A stretch of 64,000 nucleotides of DNA from Thozetella sp. PMI_491 (Eukaryota; Ascomycota; Sordariomycetes; Chaetosphaeriales; Chaetosphaeriaceae), in the NCBI GenBank assembly GCA_021432635.1, contig MU270046.1:223913-287912 (forward strand). Reading direction: 5' to 3'. The notes beneath the pieces are model-generated. The model worked only from the letters and a program-made list of their open reading frames with translations. It searched no databases and had not been told where the DNA came from. Below are positions 46,549 to 60,591 of the stretch, in pieces. The translations under genes and the position numbers were made by a program. Within the stretch, counting starts at the first letter, position 1. Every line of letters starts with the position of its first letter.

Positions 46549-47553
46549 GATGTGGCGGGAAGTAAAATGGCGGTAACCAGTGGACTCTATTGCGGACGCA
46601 CCTAGAGGTTACTTTGTGGTTTTGAGAGCATGAAAAGTCATGGGATGGAGTTTTCGCAAGGATCGACTTGAAGTGGGCTCATGAGGTAAGTCAGGCTTCA
46701 TTTAAGCGCCGGACCATGTACGACTCTACGAGTGTGCCCCGCGCCAAGGACCACCGCCACCAACAGAACGGACCTGAAACAACAAGGGCGGCCTACAATA
46801 TAAATAGATGCTCAAGCATACCAGGTAATGATAATCCCACAATTCGCCAATACGTATAGAATCGAACATCCCACTGTTGGTCGTATAGAATCAGCCACGC
46901 CTCGTTCAGCTAGGCCTCTTCCTTATCTAATCACATGGGTGAGGCTGAGGCGGGCGTTGGTCGTGTTCTTGTTTGTTGGTTCTGAATGAGGCATAAGCGT
47001 GGCCCTGACGATGCGTCGTGCACCAGACTTTTGGAGTTTTTATATACAACTCGTACCCCATACCGGAGTAGTATTCTTGGCGCTGTTGCGCCATTAGGCA
47101 GACCCAGACCCAAGGAATAACTACCTGCTCGGCGCAGTGGTTATTGGGGATGCTTCACTCGTATACACAGCTATGAAAAGCAGGTTGGCATGTATGGTGG
47201 TGAGGCTGATCCCATGTCAAAAGTTCAGAGCGCGGTCGCCAAGCCAGCAACCATAAGGCGCCTTAGTTAGCTATTCGCACCAGCGTAGCCGCTAGGAGGA
47301 AGAAGACGCCACCAGGCTTCATCCTTGGATCTCATACCAGAAGCTTGATCAATACTGAGTATTGGTGGAGATTCTGGGACGAAGTATTTAAAACGCCTAC
47401 CTCTTCTTCTTTCAAACTATAGTGACCGATCACCTCCTGTAGAGTCTTACATTTCTTTGGGTTTTCTTATCCGTATCTTATTTCAACCCGTCACTCTTGT
47501 ATATCTCATTATCGTCTCTAAAAGCCTCTCTATCTCCCACTCCGTCGCCCCTT
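46549..47553. other. divergent promoter region
   Basis: 1 kb between the secreted protein gene (minus) and the GDSL gene (plus). A TATA-like TATTTAAAAC lies near 47383. It holds no supported gene. Confidence 0.45.
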
Positions 47554-49464
47554 ATGATCTTAGCCAAGGCCGTTGGGCTACTAGCGCTAGGCGTCGGTGC
47601 CCTCGCGCAACGGGAGGAGATTGACACCTACCGGAACGATCCCAACTTTGTCCGCTACGAGAAGCCAACACAAAAAGTCGAGGAATGGATCGCCCTAGGA
47701 GACTCGTACACTGCAGGTACAGGATCCAACGGCGACAAGGAGAAAGCCGGTGTTGATGCGGTCCGTGGCCTGCACAGCTGGGCCCATCAAATGAGTGAAG
47801 ACGCGGGCAAATGGCAAGAGATCAACGGTGAGGGTGATCTCCCCCGTTTCACCTGGTCTGCGTATACTGGCGACAGGACAAAGGAACTCCGTGATCAGCA
47901 ACTTAAAGAAGGCGTCTTTGAGGATCGCGCTTGGGCGAATCGCGGCCGAGGAATCCCGTTTGGCAAGCCTCAGTTGGCTGCCATGACTATTGGCGGCAAC
48001 GACGCACTTCTCTCCAAGTAAGCCTTGTCCTCCTACCTGGCATAATGTGTTAGCAAAGTGACATATATTAACCCTCTTTCTCTTTTACTAGACTCCTTAA
48101 CGACTGCATTTACCGTGCCTGGCTCCCCAGCGACTGCCAAAAGACAATCACATTCGTCAAAGACCTCGTCACCAGCTCCGGCTTTGCCGACACCATGGCC
48201 GAGGCCATGTTCAAGGTCGTCCGCTTTGGCCGAGACCACGGCGGAGCCGAGCCCCCCCAGTCTTTTCAGCTCTACGTCCTTCCCTATATTGACTTTTTCA
48301 ACGCCGACGAGGGCAATATAAAAAGTGCGACACAATCGACTGGCGCTACTGGTCCCTGGGTGACGCCTGCCCGCTGACCCTCGCCCTCCGCAAGCAGCTC
48401 AACGAGCTATCGCGGCTCGTAAATAGCGTCATCAAGAAGGAGGCCGAAAACCTAGTCGATATGGGCGTCATCTATGTTGGCGACCCCAACCCAAAGTACG
48501 ACACCCACCGCTTCTGCGAGCCCGACCGCACCACCCAAGAGATGGCCGACGCCCAGACATGGTTCTGGTCCCGGTACAGCAAGACCGACACTGACGACGA
48601 GGGGTCAGTGGCCACGGTCGACGAGCAGGCCCAAAAGCTTCTTGACTTTGTCCTGCCCGGCAAAGGACTCCAGGCCAGCGAGCTGCAGCGACTGCCCTGG
48701 GAGGAGCCAGAGGCGGTGAAGAACTTTCCCGACTTTGACAGCCTGCTAATGGCGTCCGAAGAGGTCAACGCGACCGAGACGCCTTTTAACATCTTGCGAT
48801 CATTTCACCCCAAGGGCACGGCCTACACCGTTCACAAGGACATGTTTCTAGATGCTATTCGTGGCAATAGAAACGCTGGCAATGGCAGTGGGGCCGGGGC
48901 TAAAATGTCGAACTGCCAAGACGTATGTATTATCTACCCCAGCATTCCATTTTCATTGGTCCCTACAATGCTAACCGCTCTTCTTTTTTACAACTGCACA
49001 GGCCCAGATGCTCCCACAAGGCACCGCGGACCCCGAAGCGAGATATCGTCATCATGTAGGCGCCTCCTGCCGGGCGGCGGACGGTTCACTAGTCAAATCA
49101 ACGCAGGACTTGAATCTCTGCGTAGGTTGGAGCAAGGAGGAGCGAAAAATGGTTCCCCACGACGAGTAAGTGTTTTTTTTTCCTTTCTTTTCTCTCTCCG
49201 CTCTACAACACTTTCTATCCACCTCTGCCCAACACTTAGGTTATAGAAAGCGTCGTCTAATAACTAAAATTCAACAGAGGCTTGATGGGAGGCGATTGTA
49301 CCGACTGCAAAATAGAAAATAACGGGCTTCTGTGCGCATGTCGGGATCCGTCCGATCCCACTGGCGATTTGATCGACGGTTCCATCAACTTGGACGATTT
49401 CATGACCGTGCGCGACGACGGGCTTATGGAGTGTTTTAGCCATCTTGCTACTAAGGACGAGTGA
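47554..49464 (+). pseudogene. secreted GDSL esterase fused to a cyanovirin-N-like domain, with one frameshift
   Basis: Exons 47554-48017, 48092-48922, 49002-49165 and 49278-49464. A signal peptide (MILAKAVGLLALGVGALA) precedes the SGNH hydrolase domain: IALGDSYTAG (Ser 51), IGGNDALL and the late FHPKG histidine. In exon 2 the frame is lost in the A5 run at 48320-48324. One missing A explains it, because the next frame continues at once with KCDTIDWRYWSLGDACPL. After the hydrolase a Ser/Gly linker leads to about 105 residues with the CVNH pattern: GASCRAADGSL, DLNLCVGW, GGDCTDCKI, LLCACRDP and SINLDDFMTV...GLMECF. CVNH modules bind mannose-type glycans. Whether the frameshift is a sequencing error or true inactivation cannot be told. 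All else is intact. Confidence 0.75.
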
Positions 49465-49904
49465 TCCCGGCCAATATAATACTGTCGGGTCTTCTCGTGT
49501 TTTTTTCGGTAACTGTATTTTTCTCAACGTCTTAGACATTTCTCCATTGTCATCAATCCACTCGAAAGTCAGCTCGGCCTCGCCGTCCCATATGCATGGA
49601 GTTATCCGAAGTGACGAAGGCGGTGCTGCTGGAGGTACGCTTCAGGAAACAGTGCGACAAAGCCCATGCGTGTTGCCTGTGGAACATTGGACATCCATCA
49701 AGAGCGCTTTCGCGTACAAAGCTCCGAGGGAACTCATGTGGAGAACCGACGTATTCCCCCATTTGCGCATCGAGTGGGGTCAATCGAGGAATCAGAAATC
49801 GGAACCCCCAACATCAACACGGAAATTGCACCTACACATCCCGGGGCATTATATTCTGCTGTTGCAGCTACAACAGACTTGGATGCGGTCATATCTGTAG
49901 ACGT
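49465..49904. other. intergenic between convergent genes
   Basis: 3' flanks of the GDSL and sulfatase genes. No gene seen. Confidence 0.5.
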
Positions 49905-52720
<2,816 letters not shown>

Positions 52721-54932
52721 ATGACCACAACCTTTAGCAGCATATTTCGGGGTCGCTTCCGAGACTTCAACGGGACGATCGTGTTCATCATGCTGTAGGT
52801 GCTCGCCACGCTACCACAAACCAGGGCAGAGCAGCAGTTAACCATTTGCATCCCCTAACTTAGGTATATGAGCGCTTGTTCCTTCAACTTCGGTTATGAT
52901 GTCGGAAACTTCAGCGGCGTGCAAGGGATGCAAAGTCAGTTCGAACTCCATTTACAGTGCTGCGATACGTTGGAGAGCCTTTACTAAGACATCCGTTCTT
53001 CGCCTGAATAGGCTTCGCAAAGAAGTTTGGTGAATACAGTCCATCTACCAACACCTGGGACCTGCCAGGATGGCTATCTTCGTTAATGACATCGATACCG
53101 TTCCTCGGGAAAGCCCTCGTATGTGCCGAGCAATCGATCCTCCTGTTGCGAAATTGCGTGTTTTACAAATATGGGAAACGCAATAGTATTAACGTCTCGC
53201 TAGGGCGCCGTGGCATGCGGTCCTATTGCTGAGAAATGGGGCCGGAAGACTGCCATCTTGATCTTGATCGTCTTATCGTTCATGTTAGTACCGTGCCTAT
53301 CCATCTTGCTCTATCGATCAAATTCTTTCTTCTCTTTGTTTCCCATCATGCCTTTTTCTTCTACTAACACCGATCCTGCTCTCAATAGTGGCGTTTTGCT
53401 CCAAACGACTGCGACCACGGCAGCTCAGTTTACTCTCGGCCGTGTGGTTTCCTTCGGCATGACAGGCTTCACAATCGTCATTGTGCCGATCTATCAAAGT
53501 GAGACGGCACCCAAGTCGGTCCGTGGCATGTTGAACTCCATGCTTCAAATGATGATCATCTTCGGCCATGTCTTCGCTGCCCTCATCATTCTCGGTACAA
53601 AAGGGATGGAGAGCGATGCAGGCTGGAGGATCCCCGTGTCCATCCAGTTCATCCCACCGGCCATTATCCTTGCTTTCTATCCACTGGTGCCCGAGTCTCC
53701 TAGATGGTGAGAACATCTTTCCTCCCACTAATATCCTGGAGACCAAGTATCGTTGACACTAGGATCCTTCACATAGGCTTCTCGCGACGGACAGGATCGA
53801 GGACGCAAAGAAGTCGCTACGGCGTATTAACAAAGCTTTGACGAATGAGGAACTTGACTTCGAGATCGAGGCACTCCGCCATGCCAACTCCAACGAGTCC
53901 AAGGGTCCTTGGCCAGAGGTTTTTGATAGCAATAATAGGGTAAGCTGCATCCTTCCCCTCTGCGACCTACCCGATGCCCTAGCAAGACATCACCTGCCGA
54001 CTTAAGATATTAACCATCTCTCCCCTAGATCCGCACCATCGTTGCTATCCTGGCCATGCTGGGAAGCCAGATCACAGGGCAGGCCTTCATTAGCCAGTAC
54101 AATGTCATCTTTTACCAGCAACAGGGCTTCCGCAGTCAGGCCTTTGCTTTCAACCTCATCAGTCCCTGTCTCGGCATATTCTGCCTAATCTTGACATGGT
54201 TCCTAGTCGATGCGGTCGGCCGCAGGTGAGTGCGCACTTGTCCAAGATATTAGTGGTCCATTCATAGGCATAGTCACTCGCCCAGGCTAACTTGAGACAA
54301 TCAATTCTTTAGGCCATTGCTGTATATCGGAGGGACTCTGATGGCTGCTTTCCTCTTTATTGTTGGTGGCATCTCTGCCGTTCCGCAGCCCACCTACGAA
54401 GCCAGACAAGCGATGGTACGAGATCATCCGTAGAAAACGCCACTCCTTATGAGGGCGAGATTTTGGCTAACTGATGGCCCAGGTCGCATGCTTCATCATG
54501 TTTGGCGCTGCCTACAACCTATCTTGGGGCCCGATATCCTTCGTCGTCGTGGCCGAGGCTGCCGCTTCCCGCGTGAAGGAGAAGACCAACCTCTTGGCCT
54601 GCGCCATCTCCGTTCTTTTCGCATTCATAACCTCGTTCACAATTCCCTACCTCATGAACGCCAATTACGCCGGTCTGGGTGGGAAAATCGGCTTCATCTA
54701 CGGTAGCATCAACGTTCTCATGGTAATTGCCACATACTTTTACATTCCAGAACTCAAAGGGCGCAGTCTTGAAGAAGTGGATCAGCTCTTTGCAAGTGGG
54801 GCACCCCTTCGCAAGTTTAAAAGCATTGAGATAACCCCCCTGCAAGAATCGTATGTAGAAAAGAAGGGAGAGGATGGGACTGAGTCGATGGAGGAGAATG
54901 CCACTATTAGCAAGGATAATCACGTGCACTAA
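52721..54932 (+). CDS. MFS sugar porter family transporter
   Basis: Nine exons: 52721-52794, 52864-52934, 53012-53118, 53204-53283, 53389-53706, 53777-53939, 54029-54225, 54313-54415 and 54483-54932, giving 520 residues, all phases consistent. Sugar-porter hallmarks are present: FNFGYDVGNFSGVQGM in helix 1, GPIAEKWGRKTA, LGRVVSFGMTG, PIYQSETAPKSVRG, PESPRWLLATDR, and DAVGRRPLLYIGG. Twelve helices are expected. The C-terminal PELKGRSLEEVDQLF is the usual end motif. The helix 7 region has ITGQAFISQYNVIFYQQQGF instead of the classic QQ..G..Y pattern, so a non-hexose substrate is possible. Start ATG at 52721 gives the short cytosolic N-terminus usual here. Confidence 0.93.
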
Positions 54933-55217
54933 GCGGGTCGTCGGCCGAGGTGGACCGATGCCTAAGGTAGGTAGACTATGCCGCCCGGGGTTGAGGACCT
55001 GCGCAGTTTCTGTCTGAGCTACTAGCGCTCAGCCACAGCTCCTGGAGGCAACCCAATAGTTGCTGCTGGATGTAGATGTAAAACTACTCCCCAACTACGC
55101 CCCAATAATCCACAGGACAATCCCATTTCCGCTATCCTCAAATAGAAGTTGTTCGAGCGAATTTTGCTATTCCGCTACCACAGAACTCATGAGCCTACCA
55201 TATGCCAATTTAACGCC

Positions 55218-57260
55218 ATGGCATCTCTACCTACTGAGGTGCTAGAATACAAGCCCTTGATCGGCACGGAAATTAGGCTCTTGAGCATCAAGCCGAACAA
55301 TGGCGCGGGTCCTCTCGAGTGCCGCCTTGCTCATTACGGGTTCGAACCTGACAAGGGCGATGCAACAGAGGAATCGCACGTTCCAACGCCTGAGCAACCG
55401 TTCCCCCCTGAGTACAAGCCGAGATACCATGCTCTTTCATATGTATGGGGGGACTCAACAGAAAAAGTGCCCATCATCGTGAACGGCCGCCGCCTCGACA
55501 TCGGCAAGAGCCTCCACGCCGCGCTCTTCCGTATCCAAAAGATATTTCGGTCGGGAAACTATCAAAGGATCGGACCTCGCTACCTCGACTTGGCTAATTC
55601 ATCCCGTCTCATCTGGGCGGATGCGATCTGCATCAACCAGGCAGACATTGACGAAAAGTCACGCCAAGTGCCCAGAATGGGGGACATTTACAGAGAAGCC
55701 GCGGATGTCATTGCTTGGCTTGGCTCGCCCGATGAGAAAGACTTGCCCGCACTCGAAAGGTGGGTCCGGGCAGTCCCGATATTCTTCGAGCTGGAAGACA
55801 TCAAGCTCGATTCGGCCAATGTGTTTCAACGGCTTCAGTTCTTGTGCGCGATATCTCAAAGCGAAAAAAGCGAATCTTTGGCGAAAATTGTCCCAGTTTT
55901 GGGCCACGTTTTACCCCCAGCCATCTACGAGGCATACCTAAACGGAACGCTGGAAGAGGTCTTGATCGAGGGCGATGCTCAAGAGTGCTGCAAGGCCTTG
56001 CATGAGGGCATAGCCAAGTTCATGTCAAATGAATGGTTTTCTAGGATTTGGACCGTCCAAGAAGCTCTGCTTGCTAGAGGAGGGGGCCTGTGCAATTTCC
56101 TCATCGGTGACCTGAGGACTTCCTTCACCGCCGTTGTTGCCGTCAAGGTGTTCATGGATGCACTGAGCGACCGAATGCAAAACACGATGTTCAGCACATA
56201 CCCTTCTTTCATGAGTCTCACCAACCTCTACGGTTGGTTCGATGTCGACAACTACCGTTCCGAGACAGACCACACAGCCGTCGCTCACAGACTCAACGAT
56301 GTCATTCGACTGACCAAGCACCGGAAAGCGAAGAGTCCCCACGATCATATTTACGGATTGCTAGGCTTGCTGGACGCATCCAAGCTTCCCCAGCACCTAA
56401 AGCCGAACTATTCCCGTCCGTTTGAGCAAGTCTGGCACGAATACATGGTGTTTGTTGTAGAGGAGACGGGAGACCTCAATCGACTCTGCTGCTCCGGCCG
56501 CACGCTGGACGGAGTTCCAGACTGGGTCCCCGACCTTCGCCTCACGGGAAAGACGCTAAAGACACCCCTAGAGGATTCTTTCGTTTCGTTCTCGGCAGAC
56601 CGCCAAAAGCTTTATGCGCAAGGCATCCGGCTTGGCAATATAGTTGGTGTATTTGTGATCGAGACGGACAGAACGTGGGATTTTGAGGACTCTCGATACT
56701 GGAGCGCTGAAACGACAACGAGCTACGAGGCATGCTCAAAACAGCTAGAAGATTTCGGTGAAGCTATCCTTAGTCGCGCAAAAGAATTGCGAGGTTGCAC
56801 GGATGAGGAGATATTTGGATCCGTCGCTTACGGCAGCTGGTACAGCGAGTGGGATATCCGCGATCGTTATTCCACCTTGGGAGACCTGTTACAGCCGCGC
56901 CTATCAGCTGGTGGCAACGAGAGCGAAGAAGAGCAACAGCGAAGGACGGATTGCATAGCGCTCGCCAAACGACTGAGCGATGGGCCGATTCTCCTAGTCG
57001 ACACGGGCTTGCTCGTGCAAGACAGACACGATGGCGAGCGAGGGTTTGCCTACGAAGATGGGCCGGGAGGAAAATTGACCGCAGGCACGGAAATACTGTG
57101 CATGCTAAAGGGGTCGAACTGGCCGTGGCGACTCCGAAAGGCAGGAGATGAGTATGAGTTGATTGGTGACAGTTGCATCATCATCGAGGAAGGAGAGCGG
57201 CCGACGTATGATACCGAGTATTATGAAAACAAAGAGATAGAAAAGTTTGTCATTATGTAG
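55218..57260 (+). CDS. HET-domain protein, second copy
   Basis: A single uninterrupted exon of 680 residues, starting MASLPTEVLEYKPL; an upstream in-frame ATG at 55149 is less likely. The HET module has RYHALSYVWGDSTE, RLIWADAICINQADIDEKS, MGDIYREAADVIAWLG and the last block NEWFSRIWTVQEALLARGG. It differs in type from the first copy: CINQ rather than CIDK, the longer class found in most ascomycete HET proteins. The C-terminal half, including DHIYGLLGLLD, is conserved in the family, and a final region near GDSCIIIEEGERPTYD completes it. Intronless, in contrast to its neighbours. Confidence 0.93.
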   Translation: MASLPTEVLEYKPLIGTEIRLLSIKPNNGAGPLECRLAHYGFEPDKGDATEESHVPTPEQPFPPEYKPRYHALSYVWGDSTEKVPIIVNGRRLDIGKSLHAALFRIQKIFRSGNYQRIGPRYLDLANSSRLIWADAICINQADIDEKSRQVPRMGDIYREAADVIAWLGSPDEKDLPALERWVRAVPIFFELEDIKLDSANVFQRLQFLCAISQSEKSESLAKIVPVLGHVLPPAIYEAYLNGTLEEVLIEGDAQECCKALHEGIAKFMSNEWFSRIWTVQEALLARGGGLCNFLIGDLRTSFTAVVAVKVFMDALSDRMQNTMFSTYPSFMSLTNLYGWFDVDNYRSETDHTAVAHRLNDVIRLTKHRKAKSPHDHIYGLLGLLDASKLPQHLKPNYSRPFEQVWHEYMVFVVEETGDLNRLCCSGRTLDGVPDWVPDLRLTGKTLKTPLEDSFVSFSADRQKLYAQGIRLGNIVGVFVIETDRTWDFEDSRYWSAETTTSYEACSKQLEDFGEAILSRAKELRGCTDEEIFGSVAYGSWYSEWDIRDRYSTLGDLLQPRLSAGGNESEEEQQRRTDCIALAKRLSDGPILLVDTGLLVQDRHDGERGFAYEDGPGGKLTAGTEILCMLKGSNWPWRLRKAGDEYELIGDSCIIIEEGERPTYDTEYYENKEIEKFVIM

Positions 57261-57412
57261 TCCTCTACGTTTTAGCAATTTACTATCCAGGACGAATGGT
57301 CAGCTGTTTGCACTTCGCATCCCATGCTCAGTACTTGACGTCAAAGATACACTGTCCAGCTTGGTTAACTTCAGTAGTTTCGATCGAGAAGTGGCCAAAA
57401 TGTTAGTCTACT

Positions 57413-58323
57413 TTAGCATCCTCTTGATTTCCCATTCTCGGCCGAGACTACTAAAGTCAAGCTAGGGGCAGTCTGGCTCCATCTGGCTGGGTGCCAAGCC
57501 AAAAATACCACCATAGTAAGAAACATCAAAGTAGCGTCAAACACAAGGGCCGGCCACTCTGTCCGGAGAAGATATCCTGCGCGGCCTTGGATAAACTCAA
57601 CAAGGCGAAATATAGAGCGGACCACGATGAGAAGCGACACTCCGTAGAGCATGAAGAACCCTTGTTCCCAGTGCGAGCCTTTGAGGTCGATTTGCGCAGC
57701 GATAGACCGACGAAGCCGTGTTTGCGTCACCATAGCAGTTATTCCAAAGAGTCCGAACATGATGATTTGGATGGCCAGGCCCGCTACCACGACTTTTTCT
57801 CCGATCTGAACAAGCCTGAGATCTCTCATAACCATCAGGCCGCAGCCACCGCCTTGTACTAGGAACGATGCAACGTCTCCAGACACAAAAAGCCCGGTGA
57901 GCCATTTCTCGGGGATTATGAGCAACGACTGGGCCCTGACGGCGCACACCAGCCGTCCCAACGTCATGTATATCGAGGCGGCGAATAAGGCTGGGGCTAG
58001 GAGGGTGGCCATAGCATAGAAGGCATACGGCATAATCTTCCCGGTGTTGTTGTAGGCGTTCGCTCGCAGGGCGTAACCAAGAAGTTCGACTAGACTGATT
58101 AGTATATGAACGAGGGCACTTTCTTGAACGCAATCATGAGTTACTTACAAATTCCGCCCACGAGGAAGGGAATGCAAAACCAAGTGCGGGTCTTCGCCAT
58201 GCGCCAGGCATGTAAGGCACTAAGCACCGTGAAGAAGACGAGGAAGAGCAGACTGGCCCATAGCTGGGGCACGTAGAACCATAGGTAATAGGAAGTGCCT
58301 TCCAGGGGTTGTAATGAGGGCAT
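57413..58323 (-). CDS. RTA1-like seven-helix membrane protein
   Basis: Exons 58323-58149 and 58089-57413 (59-nt intron with TACTAATC branch) give 283 residues. An in-frame ATG at 58341 would add six. Family blocks: YLWFYVPQLWASLLFLVFF, FELLGYALRANA (made by the splice), LLAPALFAASIYMTLGR, SGDVASFLVQGGGCGL, and GLAIQIIMFGLFGI. Seven membrane helices are expected. RTA1-type proteins are linked to lipid translocation and resistance to lipophilic drugs in yeasts. The C-terminus is short and basic. Confidence 0.92.
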
Positions 58324-58731
58324 TTTGATCGAAATAGCCACAAAACTTCCGAGTCTTGGGAAAAGGTGTCGCCGCTATAGCATGGAATAGAATATCAGCA
58401 AGTGCGTCCTTGGAAAGGGAGCTCTATATACTGAAGCGCACTCGACCGCTAAGCGGTTCGTCACCAGCCTAACCCTGGCCGCACCCCTGCCACTCGAGAA
58501 GGTGCTAAAATTACAAGGCAGAAGACATGGAGCGGAAGTTGCCGAATGCGCGCGTTCGAGCCTTGGCATCCCTTGCGCTAACCTTCTATTGGCTGGCCGT
58601 ACTGTAGTGCGGAGTATGGGAACCGACTTGAAGAATGGCCTTTCTTCCTTTCACGGGTTTCCTCATAAGCCCGGCCAGTGAATGCGCGCGTCCGCTCAGC
58701 AACGCGCGCATTGTCCCGTGGGAACCCCGAT
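58324..58731. other. divergent promoter region
   Basis: 408 nt between the RTA1-like gene (minus) and the Zn2Cys6 regulator (plus). No gene seen. Confidence 0.5.
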
Positions 58732-59992
58732 ATGATGCTGAAACCATCCCACCGAAAGACTAGGAAGGGCGCAAAGTGCGCTGAGTGCAGGCGGCGCCAT
58801 ATCCGAGTAGGCATAATCCGGGACGCGCTTCCATCGAACCAGTGTCGCTTACTCGAACGGCTAGTGTGATCTCCGGCGGCCAGGATGCACCAATTGTGCA
58901 CAGGCAGACCTTGTCTGTTCATTTAGGGGAGCCGCCGCCTCTCTGGACAGCTCTGGGGCTAGGACGAACTGTTTCCAGTCGTCCGGCAGAGTTGTTCGAG
59001 GTAGTGCTAGTCACTGCGGCCAGGTCCAGCAGCCAGTGCAACCGTATGAGCTCTTCGGCGACCCTTCGGCCCCTCTTGGGCTCGCCTTGGGTGGTTCGCT
59101 GATCAATATGGCACATCTTGAGTTGTTCCATTATTTTACAACCATGCCATCCCCCTTCTTGGCCGGGGGAGAGGCTACTCCGGGGATTCAAAAGCGGATT
59201 GCGGTGCACGCGGCATTCTCTACACCTTATTTAATGTACGAGACCCTAGCTTTCGCAGCTAGGCGTCGCAGTCTCGAGCACCCCTCAGACCGCGCTCAGT
59301 TCTATGAAGAGCAAGCCACGCTTCTTCAAACGCGGGCCCTGAGTCTCTTCCGCTCTGCAAGACCAGAGCCAAACCAGCACAACTGTATCGCCATGTTTGT
59401 CTTCTCGGGTATGCTGGGGATTCATTTGCTCGCGGATACGCTGAGTAATCGAGGACAAGACTTGGAATCTATCCTAGCACCGTTCGTCAGGTATCTGGCC
59501 ATGCACCGAAGCTTGGTCTCTCTAGTAACTGGACAGTGGCCAATGCTTATGAATACCGAGCTGCGGTCGATTCTCTCGTGGGGTAAACAACCAGGCTTCG
59601 ACCTCCCAGCACAAAAGCCGAACTTTTTATACCAGCTAATATGCGAAGCGAACAATCTTTCCCCAAAGTCGGCGGAGGCATGCCATGAAGCGATCAAATA
59701 TCTCCAGTGGGCCATGGACGATGAGTGTGGGCCACATCAACGGCAGCAGCGGCAAATGCAGATGGTATTCACTTGGCCGCTTATTCTCTCTCAGCCCTAT
59801 ACTGGATTGTTAATAGCTCGCCGGCCCGAGGCATTAATCATACTTGCCCATTACGGAGTTCTACTCCATCGTTGCAGACCTCTTTGGGTGGTTGGCGACT
59901 CAGGCAGTTATCTGGTTCGCGTCATCTCAGCAAGTATAGAACCGAAGTGGATGCCGTATCTTTTGCAAGCCATAGAGGTAGTTGACTCATGA
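58732..59992 (+). CDS. Zn2Cys6 transcription factor (sterol-uptake/UPC2-like size class)
   Basis: Exons 58732-58806 and 58865-59992 (58-nt intron) give 400 residues. The intron falls inside the zinc cluster and its removal gives CAECRRRHIRCDLRRPGCTN with CAQADLVCSF following, a complete C-x2-C-x6-C pattern. After a polar linker the regulatory region starts at AHLELFHYFTTMPSPF, characteristic of regulators with a helical C-terminal domain of the UPC2-type arrangement. The start could be at 58678 instead. It diverges from the RTA1-like gene, which it might control. Confidence 0.88.
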
Positions 59993-60591
59993 CAGTCGTC
60001 TGTCTACAGCTAGAGGGTGCAAGCCGCATTTATTTATTGGCATCTGACTACAGTAGTTGTAGCTGTGGTGGGTCGCTAGCCTCCGAATAGACACCTCAAA
60101 ACTTACCCTATTTCCGTAAATCACGAATGTGTCATGATTTGCATTGCCTAAATTACCTGGCGTAGAGAGGTGGGATTCCGTGGTTCAGGCGATCTTGCTA
60201 AAGATATATTGGTCGGAATGAATAGACCTACTTCTTGGTGGCCACGATACCCGCTCGGTACGGCCACTAGATAGGCCGCAGCTAGAACTTAAGCTACCCA
60301 TAAGAGCGTATATAGCCATACCTCAGCTAGTACTTGGGCCACTGGCAAAGAAAGTCTTGCTACCTCCCCCGCACTTTAAGCCTTTGATAATTCTTTATGC
60401 TTACTCTGCATCGTATCACATATAGAGCTGAGTAGAAAGTGGTCTACTCGCTGTTTTAATTTATGTACTATCCAGATACGTTACCTCGCCTTGTATACCC
60501 TTCATAATATATATGCTGATGTCAAGCATCCAATTCCTCCACTCCCTACAAGTACTCCACCGCGTCCTCCAGACACTCACCAACACGCGGC
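59993..60591. other. intergenic between convergent genes
   Basis: 600 nt, AT-rich, between the regulator and the ATPase stop. No gene seen. Confidence 0.5.
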
